Below, one piece after another: positions 44,954 through 52,909 of a stretch of 64,000 nt of DNA. Within the stretch, counting starts at the first letter, position 1; every line of letters starts with the position of its first letter. This DNA comes from Aurantiacibacter spongiae (GTDB lineage Bacteria > Pseudomonadota > Alphaproteobacteria > Sphingomonadales > Sphingomonadaceae). The notes below the pieces were generated by a model. That model was not told where the DNA came from. It did no database searches and worked only from the letters and a program-made list of their open reading frames with translations. The translations under genes and the position numbers were made by a program. The DNA is taken from contig NZ_RPFZ01000001.1 of NCBI RefSeq assembly GCF_003815535.1, positions 1,550,001-1,614,000 on the forward strand. The letters are read 5' to 3'.

Positions 44954-46024
44954 CTAGCTGGCTGAGAAGGGGTGGTTCGGCAGATTCCGCCACCATCCTT
45001 CATGGTCGAGATACCACCGCAGGGTCGATGCCAATCCGCCGGCGAAGCCGTGCCGGGGGGCATAACCCAGTTCGTTTCGCGACTTGCTTTCGTCGATGGC
45101 GTAACGGCGGTCGTGCCCCTTGCGGTCTGTCACGAAAGTCTTGAGTTCGCTGGTCGTTCGCCCGCGTGCTGCGGGCGCATCGGGATAGCGTTCGGATAGA
45201 CCGTGAATTTCGGTGAAGGCCCCGTCCACTTCCTCGCAGATGCGGTCGATCACGGCCATGTTGGGCAATTCCTCGCCTCCGCCGATATTGTAGGTCTCGC
45301 CGGGCCGACCACGCTTAAGGCACGCTTCTATGCCGCGGCAGTGATCCTCGACGTGCAGCCAGTCCCGCACGTTCATCCCGTCCCCGTAGATCGGCAGCGG
45401 CCGCCCGTGCAGCGCGTTGAGCAGAAAGAGCGGAATGAGCTTCTCGGGATATTGATAGGGACCGTAATTGTTGGAACAGTTGCTCGTTGTTACCTGCAGG
45501 CCGAAGGTGTGGTGATATGCGCGCACCAGGTGATCCGAAGCCGCCTTGGAAGCGGAGTAGGGTGAATTCGGCCGATAGGGTGTCGTTTCACTGAAAGCTG
45601 GCTCCTCAGGATTCAGAGAGCCGTAAACCTCGTCGGTAGAGATGTGATGGAATCGGTGATCGTGCCCCGATCCCCCATCGAGCCATACGGCACGCGCAGC
45701 CTTGAGAAGACTGTTCGTTCCGAGAATATTGGTATCGATGAAGGCATCGGGTCCGCTGATCGATCGGTCGACGTGACTTTCCGCCGCGAAGTGCACGATG
45801 GTGTCGATCGACCGCTCCGCCATCAATGTCTCGACCAGATCGGTGTTGCGAATATCGCCAACGATGAGCTCGGCGCCCGATGCTCCCTCGATCGTCGAGC
45901 GATTGCCGGCATAGGTCAGGCTGTCGAGAACCGTCACACTGTCGCCGGGGTGCCGGCGTGCCCAGTAACGCACGAAGTTGCCGCCGATGAAACCGGCCCC
46001 GCCGGTCACGAGCAGATCAGCCAT
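44954..46024 (-). CDS. rfbB: dTDP-glucose 4,6-dehydratase
   Basis: Second enzyme of dTDP-L-rhamnose synthesis (RmlB). The 356-residue SDR protein has TGGAGFIGGNFVRYW (NAD-binding, residues 7-21), ISTDEVYGSL with the catalytic Asp-Glu, YSASKAASDHLVRAY with the active Tyr and Lys, and NCSNNYGPYQYPEKLIPL. Last of the rfbA-rfbC-rfbD-rfbB set; overlaps rfbD by 8 nt. Confidence 0.97.
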   Translation of the reverse strand: MADLLVTGGAGFIGGNFVRYWARRHPGDSVTVLDSLTYAGNRSTIEGASGAELIVGDIRNTDLVETLMAERSIDTIVHFAAESHVDRSISGPDAFIDTNILGTNSLLKAARAVWLDGGSGHDHRFHHISTDEVYGSLNPEEPAFSETTPYRPNSPYSASKAASDHLVRAYHHTFGLQVTTSNCSNNYGPYQYPEKLIPLFLLNALHGRPLPIYGDGMNVRDWLHVEDHCRGIEACLKRGRPGETYNIGGGEELPNMAVIDRICEEVDGAFTEIHGLSERYPDAPAARGRTTSELKTFVTDRKGHDRRYAIDESKSRNELGYAPRHGFAGGLASTLRWYLDHEGWWRNLPNHPFSAS

Positions 46025-46874
46025 GCGCCTTCTCCTCGGCGAGCATGCGGCGCAGGTTCGAACGCCAGTGAACGGGCGTCAGCGACAGCACTTCGTGGGT
46101 CGAACGAGAATCGAGAACGGAAAATGCCGGGCGCGTGGCCGGAACCGGGTAATCCTGACTGCCGACGGGCAGGATCGTCACGTTCTTTTCGAGAAGACCA
46201 AGCAGCTGCGCCTCCTCGCCGATTGCGACTGCAAAGTCGTACCAGCTGGCAATCCCGGCGTCGCTGTAATGGTATGTCCCACTCACACCTCGCTGGACGG
46301 AGCGCCAGAGCACATCGGCCAGCGCACTCGCCCATGTGGGAGCGCCGATCTGGTCGTTCACGACAGTCAGCCTGTCCCGCTCACGCATCAATCGCAGCAT
46401 CGTCCGCACGAAATTGACACCGCCCGCCGCGTGGACCCACGATGTTCGCAACAGCAGATCCTGTTCACGCAAATAGTCTTCGCCGGCGGCCTTGGAACGG
46501 CCGTAGACGGAGAGCGGATTGCGTTTGTCGGCCGGTCGCCAGGCAGAGGCGCGGGCACCGTCGAAAACGAAATCGGTCGAGATATGCGCCAGCCTGCCGC
46601 CGTGCCTGTCCAGCGCGGCGACGATCATGCCGACCGCGTCGGCATTGATGGCCTGCGCCATCGCTTCCTCGCTCTCGGCCCTGTCGACCGATGTATAGGC
46701 CGCGGCGTTGAGAACGATGTCGGGTTGCAGGACCGCGATGGTCTCCTCGATTGCGGCGGAATCGGTCAGGTCTAGCTGGCATCGACCCAAGGCCGTGACC
46801 TGCGCGCCTTCGGGCGCAAGGGCCAGCAAGGCCCGTCCGACCTGTCCCGTCGCACCGGTAATCAGCGCCTTCAC
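46017..46874 (-). CDS. rfbD: dTDP-4-dehydrorhamnose reductase
   Basis: Final step of dTDP-L-rhamnose synthesis (RmlD). The 285-residue sequence shows ITGATGQVGRALLAL (NAD(P)-binding), NAAAYTSVDRAESE, ISTDFVFDGA, YGRSKAAGED with the catalytic Tyr and Lys, and RTSWVHAAGGVNFVRTM. Overlaps rfbC by 4 nt and rfbB by 8 nt. Confidence 0.96.
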   Translation of the reverse strand: MKALITGATGQVGRALLALAPEGAQVTALGRCQLDLTDSAAIEETIAVLQPDIVLNAAAYTSVDRAESEEAMAQAINADAVGMIVAALDRHGGRLAHISTDFVFDGARASAWRPADKRNPLSVYGRSKAAGEDYLREQDLLLRTSWVHAAGGVNFVRTMLRLMRERDRLTVVNDQIGAPTWASALADVLWRSVQRGVSGTYHYSDAGIASWYDFAVAIGEEAQLLGLLEKNVTILPVGSQDYPVPATRPAFSVLDSRSTHEVLSLTPVHWRSNLRRMLAEEKAHG

Positions 46875-47416
46875 GCGAACGGTTCCACCGCACTGAGCGG
46901 CAATCCATTTCGATCCTTGGAAGAGAGTTGAACGTCGAGGTCATCCAACGGCCAGTCTATGGCCACTTCGGGATCGTCCCAGGCAAGCGAATGTTCTGCT
47001 TCGGGTGCGTAGGCTGCATCGCACTTGTAGAGGAAATCCGTATCGTCCTCGAGCGTCAGGAAACCGTGGGCGAAACCCTGTGGCACCCAGAACATGCGCC
47101 TGTTCTCGCCCGAAAGCGTCACGCCGGCCCATTGGCCGAAGGTCGGCGAGGATCGGCGCAGGTCGACCGCCGCGTCGAACACCGCCCCGCGGACCACGCG
47201 CACCAGCTTCCCTTGAGGTCCGGGGTTCTGGAAATGCATTCCGCGCAAGACGCCCTTCTGCGACCGACTGTGATTGTCCTGCACGAAATCGCGATCCAGC
47301 CCTGCCTTCGCGAACGTGCGGCGGTTCCAGCTTTCCATGAAGAAGCCGCGTTCGTCGCCGTGCACGTCCGGCTCTATGACGAGCAGCCCGTCAATTTCGC
47401 ACGGGACGATCTTCAT
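46871..47416 (-). CDS. rfbC: dTDP-4-dehydrorhamnose 3,5-epimerase
   Basis: Cupin-fold epimerase, third step of dTDP-L-rhamnose synthesis (RmlC). Over 181 residues it carries [31 protein letters not shown] with the catalytic His, [18 protein letters not shown] and [15 protein letters not shown]. Overlaps rfbA and rfbD by 4 nt each, so the set is one translationally coupled operon. Confidence 0.97.
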   Translation of the reverse strand: MKIVPCEIDGLLVIEPDVHGDERGFFMESWNRRTFAKAGLDRDFVQDNHSRSQKGVLRGMHFQNPGPQGKLVRVVRGAVFDAAVDLRRSSPTFGQWAGVTLSGENRRMFWVPQGFAHGFLTLEDDTDFLYKCDAAYAPEAEHSLAWDDPEVAIDWPLDDLDVQLSSKDRNGLPLSAVEPFA

Positions 47417-48306
47417 CCCGCTCGGCCCATGTCGAGCAGGGCCAGCAGATAGTCGCCGTATCCGGACTTGCGCAGTGGCGCCGCAATGGCTGCCAGCGCC
47501 TCGTCGTCGATGAAGCCCCGACGCCAGGCTATCTCTTCGGGACAGCAGATCTTCAGGCCCTGTCGTTCCTCGGTGATGCGCACATATTCTGCGGCGTCGA
47601 GGAGCGATCTGTGGGTGCCCGTGTCGAGCCAGGCGAAGCCGCGCCCCATGATCTCCACCGAAAGCGCCCCCTCTTCCATGTACAGGCGGTTGAGATCCGT
47701 GATCTCCAGTTCGCCGCGCGGAGAGGGCTTCAGCGTGCGGGCGCGTTCGGCGACGGTAGCATCGTAGAAATAGAGACCGGTCACCGCGAAGGACGAACGC
47801 GGCTGCGCGGGCTTTTCCTCTATGGTCCGGGCCGTGCCCGCTCCGTCGAACGAGACGACGCCGTAGGCCGACGGATCCTTCACACGGTAGGCAAATACAC
47901 TTGCGCCTTCCCTTCGCGCATTCGCTGCGTGCAGGAGTTCGGGAAGTCCGTGGCCGTAGAAGATGTTGTCGCCCAGAACGAGTGCGGCGGGCGAGCCGTC
48001 CAGAAACTCCTCGCCGATCAGAAAGGCCTGCGCGAGGCCATCGGGACTGGGTTGTTCGGCATAGCGAAGCGAAACGCCGAAATCCGAACCGTCTCCCAGT
48101 ACGCGGCGGAACTGATCGCCGTCTTCGGGGGCGGTAATCACGAGGATATCGCGTATCCCGGCCAGCATCAGCGTGCTGAGCGGATAATAGATCATGGGCT
48201 TGTCGAAAACGGGCATCAGCTGCTTCGATACCCCGCGCGTCAGGGGATAGAGGCGTGTTCCGGAACCGCCCGCCAGTATAATGCCCTTGCGCGGCCTGTC
48301 CGCCAT
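47413..48306 (-). CDS. rfbA: Glucose-1-phosphate thymidylyltransferase
   Basis: First enzyme of dTDP-L-rhamnose synthesis (RmlA), 297 residues. The nucleotidyltransferase start is [16 protein letters not shown] and later blocks are [61 protein letters not shown] and [15 protein letters not shown]. All are standard. It heads the minus-strand operon rfbACDB; the promoter should lie in the 137-nt region shared with the divergent RiPP-cluster nucleotidyltransferase. Confidence 0.97.
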   Translation of the reverse strand: MADRPRKGIILAGGSGTRLYPLTRGVSKQLMPVFDKPMIYYPLSTLMLAGIRDILVITAPEDGDQFRRVLGDGSDFGVSLRYAEQPSPDGLAQAFLIGEEFLDGSPAALVLGDNIFYGHGLPELLHAANARREGASVFAYRVKDPSAYGVVSFDGAGTARTIEEKPAQPRSSFAVTGLYFYDATVAERARTLKPSPRGELEITDLNRLYMEEGALSVEIMGRGFAWLDTGTHRSLLDAAEYVRITEERQGLKICCPEEIAWRRGFIDDEALAAIAAPLRKSGYGDYLLALLDMGRAG

Positions 48307-48443
48307 GATTGCGTAACTTTCCCTATGCCCGAAAGGCTCTGCTGCATCGCATCACGGCCGGTTACGGTCAACCATCCGCGGATGTCGCCGGCGGCCGGCG
48401 GGGTCATTGCCAAGCCTGGCAGGCGCTGGCACATCTGCGCCGG

Positions 48444-49589
48444 ATGCCCTCGACGTCCTCCATCGATGCCTTTCTGGCGTCCGCGCTGCGCGGCGATGAT
48501 CCAGCCTGGCCAGGCGATTGGCTCGCCGAGATGGCAGCCCGGGTAGCTGACCGCATAGCATTTCACGGCATTGATTACGCACTGTTCAGCCGCGCGGACA
48601 TGAGGCCGGGCTGGCCGAAGGCTCTTCTCCAGGGGCTGCGTAGAGGTGCCATGGATCGCGTTTTCTGGGAGGAAATGCATGTCCGCGCCCTGCTCCGCGT
48701 TCTTGGCGGGTTGCGACAGGCCAGCGTTGAAAGCGTACTGCTCAAGGGTACTGCGCTTGCCTATGGCATCTATCCCGATCCCGCAGCGCGCGGCCGGGGC
48801 GATACCGATCTGCTTGTCCGCGAAACCGACGTAAAGGCGGCGCGCGAGGTTCTCAAATCTGCCGGTTTCGTGCGCGCGAATGAGCCGTTCGGTTTGTATT
48901 TTCAGGAAATGTGGGTTCAGGCCCGCGACGACGGGCAGGATCACATCGTAGATTTGCATTGGCGACCGGTGGATTCGCCTGTTCTCCAGCAAGCACTCTG
49001 CGCGGAAGACTGTTTCGCTGACACTTGTGAAGTGCAAGGCCTGGGGCAGGGGGCGAACATGCCGGATCGCGTTTCGTTGTTCCTTCATGGCGCGCTTAAC
49101 CAGGCGTGGCATGCCCGTTTCGGATACTCGATGGGGGCCACCAAGGTATTCGGCGGAGAACGTCTCGTTTGGGCATGCGATACCCATCTGCTCGTGTCGG
49201 CGTTCGAAGCCAGAGACTGGGGGAACCTGGCGGAGCGGGCTCTTGCAGGCGGTAGTGCGCCCGTGTGCATTGCGGCGCTGGAATGGGCGAGGACTGCGCT
49301 GGGCACCGAAGTTCCGGGCGACGTGTTCGAACGCCTGGCCACAGCCGAGACCGATACACCGGTCATGCGCTACCTTCATTCGGAGAGTAACCAGGCCCGG
49401 TTCGTGGCCGACCTTCGGGAGACACCGGGAGTGAGGGAGAAGGGGCGCCTGTTGGCAGGCGCGCTGTTTCCGCCCGCGTGGCATTTGCGCCAGCTGTATC
49501 CCGACGACGCGGATTCGCCGCTCGCCTTTCTGCACATGCGTCGTCTCTCCCGCAATTTCACCAGGAGCGGGCGATTGCTGCGCCGATGA
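48444..49589 (+). CDS. Nucleotidyltransferase family protein (NTP_transf_5 type)
   Basis: A 381-residue protein of the PF14907-like nucleotidyltransferase family often found in RiPP and lasso clusters with an HPr-kinase-like gene. The core reads SVLLKGTALAYGIYPD and GRGDTDLLVRETD, giving G-x-x..D-x-D metal ligands near residues 100-125, followed by IVDLHWRPVDSP. In lasso clusters of Bacillus type, such enzymes further modify the phosphorylated peptide. The start at ATG 48444 is preferred; the upstream open frame has no supporting signal. It overlaps the ABC exporter by 4 nt (ATGA). Confidence 0.8.
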   Translation: MPSTSSIDAFLASALRGDDPAWPGDWLAEMAARVADRIAFHGIDYALFSRADMRPGWPKALLQGLRRGAMDRVFWEEMHVRALLRVLGGLRQASVESVLLKGTALAYGIYPDPAARGRGDTDLLVRETDVKAAREVLKSAGFVRANEPFGLYFQEMWVQARDDGQDHIVDLHWRPVDSPVLQQALCAEDCFADTCEVQGLGQGANMPDRVSLFLHGALNQAWHARFGYSMGATKVFGGERLVWACDTHLLVSAFEARDWGNLAERALAGGSAPVCIAALEWARTALGTEVPGDVFERLATAETDTPVMRYLHSESNQARFVADLRETPGVREKGRLLAGALFPPAWHLRQLYPDDADSPLAFLHMRRLSRNFTRSGRLLRR

Positions 49590-51247
49590 ATTCCCTGCGC
49601 TTCATTCTCGAACTGGCGCAGCCGTATCGCAAAAGTCTTGTCGGCATCAGCGTGCTGACCCTGGCAGGATCGATCTTCACGCTGTCGATACCCTGGCTCG
49701 CCGGGCAGTTGCTCGGCGGAGTGATTGCCGATCGGGCACCGGGTATCCCGCTGGTCGTCATCTTGCTCGTGGGTGCGCTCGTCGCAACCACGGGGCTGCA
49801 GATCGGCAGTACCATTCTTTCAGCCGCGACCTCCGGGCATATCCTCGCCGATCTGCGCTTGCAGGCCTATCGTCACGTTCAGACCTTGCCGCAGAGTTTT
49901 CACGATCGTTCGCGGCAGGGGGAAATGCTGACCCTCATCACCTTCGAAGTCGCGATGCTGAGCACCTTCCTCACCTCCACGCTAGCGACGGTGCCCTCGC
50001 TGCTGCTGACCGCGGCGGGTGCGGTCGTGCTGCTGTTCCTGATCGACCCCGCAATGGCCCTGTTCGTTCCGGTTCTCGTTCCGCTTTTCTACATTCTGGC
50101 GAAACTGGCGGGGCGCCGGCTACGGGTGCTTTCGCGACGAGCCCGCATGGCCGACGCCGATGTCGTCGTGGCTGCCGAGACGAACCTCGACATGCTTCCG
50201 GCGATCAAGGCCTTCGCGATCGAGGACGCGCGAGCCGAAAGCTATTCCAGGGCTCTCGAACGCGCCCGCCTTGTCGCCCTGTCCCATTCCCGTATCGATG
50301 CCGCGCTCGCGCCGGCGATGGGTCTTCTCGCAGCGCTCGCCGCGATCGGACTCGTCCTGACGGCAGGGGCGAGGTTCGAAGCAAATCGCGATCCCGGAGA
50401 CCTCTTCAGCTTTCTCTTCTATGCGGCCCTCCTCGCCCGTCCCGTAGGCGGACTGGCGAACCTCTACGGGCAATTCCAATGGGCGAAGGGTACGCTCACC
50501 CGGTTGCGCATCGTGCTCTCGCGCGATCCCGAACCGGGCTATGCAGCAGGCGAACGACCTTCGCGGATCGCGGGATCCATCTCCTTCCAGGACGTTCATT
50601 TCTCCTATCCCGGGCGCACCGGTCCGCTGCGAGGGGCAAGCCTGGACATCGAAAAGGGCGAGATCGTGGCTCTCACGGGCGCCAACGGCGCAGGGAAATC
50701 GACTCTCGTGAAACTGCTCACGCGATTTTACGAGCCGCAACGGGGAACGATCCTGCTCGACGATACGGACATAGCCGCTATCCACGTGCAGCATTTGCGA
50801 CGGGCGATCGGAATGGTGCCGCAACGCCCCTTGCTGTTTGACGGGACATTGCGCGAAAACATCACGCTCGGGATAAGAAACGTCGATCCGGACCGACTGA
50901 ACGCCGCGATCGATCTCGCGCAGGCTCGAGACCTGGTGAGCGCCCTGCCGGAAGGGCTGGAAACGCGCATCGGCGATCACGGAGTGCGCCTTTCCGGCGG
51001 TCAGGGGCAGCGTATCGGCCTTGCCCGCGCTCTGATCGGCAATCCGCCGATCCTCGTCCTCGACGAGGCGACATCGATGTACGATCTGGAAAGCGAAGCG
51101 GCCTTCGTCAAGGACTGCATGACAGCGCTCGTGGATCGCACGGTCATCATCATCACGCACCGGGCGGCGACGCTCGCGCTCGCCGACCGGGTGGCTGTCG
51201 TCGAGAATGGCGTAATCCGGACAGAAGAATGCAGGCCCACGCGCTAG
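49586..51247 (+). CDS. ABC exporter of the lasso-type cluster (permease and ATPase fused)
   Basis: A 553-residue half-transporter with six membrane helices (residues 15-300) and a C-terminal ATPase. Walker A is TGANGAGKSTLVKLL, the Q loop is GMVPQRPLLFDG, the signature is RLSGGQGQRIGLARAL, Walker B is PPILVLDEATSMYD and the switch His is in IIITHRA. There is no N-terminal C39 peptidase domain, as in lasso exporters (LasD type). Coupled to the nucleotidyltransferase. Its 3' end overlaps the end of the convergent RRE gene by 4 nt. It should export the mature peptide and provide self-immunity. Confidence 0.9.
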   Translation: MNSLRFILELAQPYRKSLVGISVLTLAGSIFTLSIPWLAGQLLGGVIADRAPGIPLVVILLVGALVATTGLQIGSTILSAATSGHILADLRLQAYRHVQTLPQSFHDRSRQGEMLTLITFEVAMLSTFLTSTLATVPSLLLTAAGAVVLLFLIDPAMALFVPVLVPLFYILAKLAGRRLRVLSRRARMADADVVVAAETNLDMLPAIKAFAIEDARAESYSRALERARLVALSHSRIDAALAPAMGLLAALAAIGLVLTAGARFEANRDPGDLFSFLFYAALLARPVGGLANLYGQFQWAKGTLTRLRIVLSRDPEPGYAAGERPSRIAGSISFQDVHFSYPGRTGPLRGASLDIEKGEIVALTGANGAGKSTLVKLLTRFYEPQRGTILLDDTDIAAIHVQHLRRAIGMVPQRPLLFDGTLRENITLGIRNVDPDRLNAAIDLAQARDLVSALPEGLETRIGDHGVRLSGGQGQRIGLARALIGNPPILVLDEATSMYDLESEAAFVKDCMTALVDRTVIIITHRAATLALADRVAVVENGVIRTEECRPTR

Positions 51248-51534
51248 CGGGTGCCCCCTTCATCCAGCGATATCAGTTTATGCTCGAGCATGTCGCTGGC
51301 GAGGGCCAACACGTCGGTTCGCGCGACCTGCGTGTCTATGCCGTATTTCTCGATCAGCAGATCACTCAGGGCGGCTATGGTTCGGCCATTGTCGGAAAGG
51401 GCCTCCCACAGTATCGCCCCCACCGAATTCAGGCCGTAATACGTGCCGGCGTCGAGGTGGAGCAGCACCATCTCGCCGCCCACCTGGCGAGCTACGACGT
51501 TGTCTGCCTGTACGATGCGGTCGTCGAGCTTCAT
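51244..51534 (-). CDS. PqqD-like RRE protein (lasso B1)
   Basis: A 96-residue PqqD-fold RiPP recognition element. The sequence VARQVGGEMVLLHLDAGTYYGLNSVGAILWEAL and LLIEKYGIDTQVARTDVLALASDMLEHKLI is typical of stand-alone B1 proteins, which bind the leader and deliver it to B2. It is the last gene of the minus-strand operon C-A-K-B1, 12 nt after the kinase. Confidence 0.92.
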   Translation of the reverse strand: MKLDDRIVQADNVVARQVGGEMVLLHLDAGTYYGLNSVGAILWEALSDNGRTIAALSDLLIEKYGIDTQVARTDVLALASDMLEHKLISLDEGGTR

Positions 51535-51546
51535 GAGCCTCCGGCT

Positions 51547-52485
51547 TCAGCGATACCGAGCGACGAGTGTCGCGATGACTTCGGGCAGGTGATCGAATTG
51601 CCGGGGGTAGTCAAGCGCTAGGCAGGGAACCATTCGTGCAAGGTCCGCCATGCGATCGAAATGGGCCTGCAGACGCTGTCGATCCTCGACATCCAGGATG
51701 AAAGCGTGGTTCAGCATCTCTGCGAGGGCGGCGGCCTCTCCCACCGGTTCGATCGAAACGGTTGGCGCCGTTCCCGGGCCGAGAATGTGAATGGCGGCCA
51801 GTGGCAGGCTGCGATCGGCAAACGGAATCTCGGCTGCGAACGCATAGTCGGCCTTCTCGCCGACCGCGCTGTTGGTCTCGCGCTCGCCGAAAAGATAGCG
51901 GGCGCTGTCGCCAAAGACGCGCAAGGATGGCCGCATCGGTTGAACCCAGAAGTCGTCGCCCCTTCGTTCGAGGGCGAGCACGTCTTCGCTGACCAGGGGA
52001 TGCCCGGTTCGCGCCATGGCCCCGGCCAGCGTCGTCTTGCCCCGGCGGGACAGGCCCGTGAACGCGACGGCCACATCTCCGATGGCGACCGCGCTGCCAT
52101 GCAGGTTCAGGCCGTTGCCGTGATTGCCGAGCATCGGCAGGACCGAGTTTCGGTAGAGGGTATCGACAACCGACGCTGAAAGGCCGGGAACCGGCACGCA
52201 AATCGCCACCTGCGTGCCGGCATCGATATGGAAGTCCGCTTGTCCGCGGAATCGAACGAGGTAGCCGCCGTTCTCGCGGTGGAACTCCGCCAGCGTATCA
52301 CCCGCGGGCGTAATCCAGCGGTCGTATGGTTCCCGTGCAAGCGCCACCTGTTCGCGGGCCGGGTGCTTTTCGAGACGCGTCACGAACCTTTCCCTGCGCC
52401 AGTGACTCGCACATCCGGGCTGGGTCTTGCCGGTGAGCGCGTCCGCACTGCATACGACAACGCCGGACCTCGCGGCCCGGCGCAT
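51547..52485 (-). CDS. HPr-kinase-like peptide kinase of the lasso cluster
   Basis: A protein of about 312 residues related to the C-terminal domain of HPr kinase/phosphorylase. P-loop VAFTGLSRRGKTTLAGAMA (GxxxxGKT), then HPLVSEDVLALE with the acidic pair position, and PMRPSLRVFG. In lasso clusters of Firmicutes (paeninodin ThcoK type) such kinases phosphorylate the C-terminal serine of the precursor. The start is uncertain: ATG 52485 is 25 nt after the precursor stop. The longer open frame overlaps the precursor gene and is rejected. Confidence 0.82.
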   Translation of the reverse strand: MRRAARSGVVVCSADALTGKTQPGCASHWRRERFVTRLEKHPAREQVALAREPYDRWITPAGDTLAEFHRENGGYLVRFRGQADFHIDAGTQVAICVPVPGLSASVVDTLYRNSVLPMLGNHGNGLNLHGSAVAIGDVAVAFTGLSRRGKTTLAGAMARTGHPLVSEDVLALERRGDDFWVQPMRPSLRVFGDSARYLFGERETNSAVGEKADYAFAAEIPFADRSLPLAAIHILGPGTAPTVSIEPVGEAAALAEMLNHAFILDVEDRQRLQAHFDRMADLARMVPCLALDYPRQFDHLPEVIATLVARYR

Positions 52486-52510
52486 GTCTGTTCGAATGGT
52501 ATCGCTCGGA

Positions 52511-52897
52511 CTAGTGAAGCGTAACGCCGATCTTGCCGTAATCCACGAGCCGGTATCCGTCCTCACGAGTGATGACAGCGTCAGGCGCGATATCGGCAAT
52601 CTCGTCCGCCATGACGCCGAAGCGACGACCGTGACCGAACTCATCCCTGAACTCGGCCTTGTAATCGAACAGATACAGGCCGAATCCGGCCGGATGCTGA
52701 CCGACCTCGACCACGTTTTCCTTGAAGCGCGGATCGGAACCGAAGCCGCCGCCGCCCTGCGTACGGGCGCGGACCCCGCCGCCGTCGTTCTGCGTTCCGG
52801 TGCTGCCGCCCGTCAGATTGCGAACCGTACCGTAAACGGTAAGCTGCGGACGCACATACTGGCTGTCGCGACTTTCATTTGCGTGATTGTTGCTCAT
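52511..52897 (-). CDS. Lasso-type RiPP precursor fused to an S74-like domain
   Basis: A 128-residue precursor. Residues 14-30 fit the canonical lasso leader YxxPxLxxxGxxxxxTx exactly: Tyr14, Pro17, Leu19, Gly23, Thr29 at -2. The core would begin at Gly31 and has Asp38 at position 8, giving a Gly1-Asp8 macrolactam. Residues 31-54 are GSTGTQND followed by a Gly-rich tail ending in FGS. From Ser54 the sequence SDPRFKENVVEVG, LYLFDYKAEFRDEFG, RFGVMADEIADIAPDAV and YRLVDYGKIG is that of peptidase-S74/tail-spike intramolecular chaperone domains, with Ser54 and Lys59 spaced as in the SDxxxK dyad. AAGGA stands 8 nt before the ATG. The gene lies between cyclase and kinase. Confidence 0.85.
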   Translation of the reverse strand: MSNNHANESRDSQYVRPQLTVYGTVRNLTGGSTGTQNDGGGVRARTQGGGGFGSDPRFKENVVEVGQHPAGFGLYLFDYKAEFRDEFGHGRRFGVMADEIADIAPDAVITREDGYRLVDYGKIGVTLH

Positions 52898-52909
52898 AAC
52901 CAGTTCCTT

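Noticed and set aside
48309-48443. 45-residue N-terminal extension of the RiPP-cluster nucleotidyltransferase
   Set aside because: The extension is His/Arg/Gly-rich with no family resemblance and occupies the divergent promoter region with rfbA.
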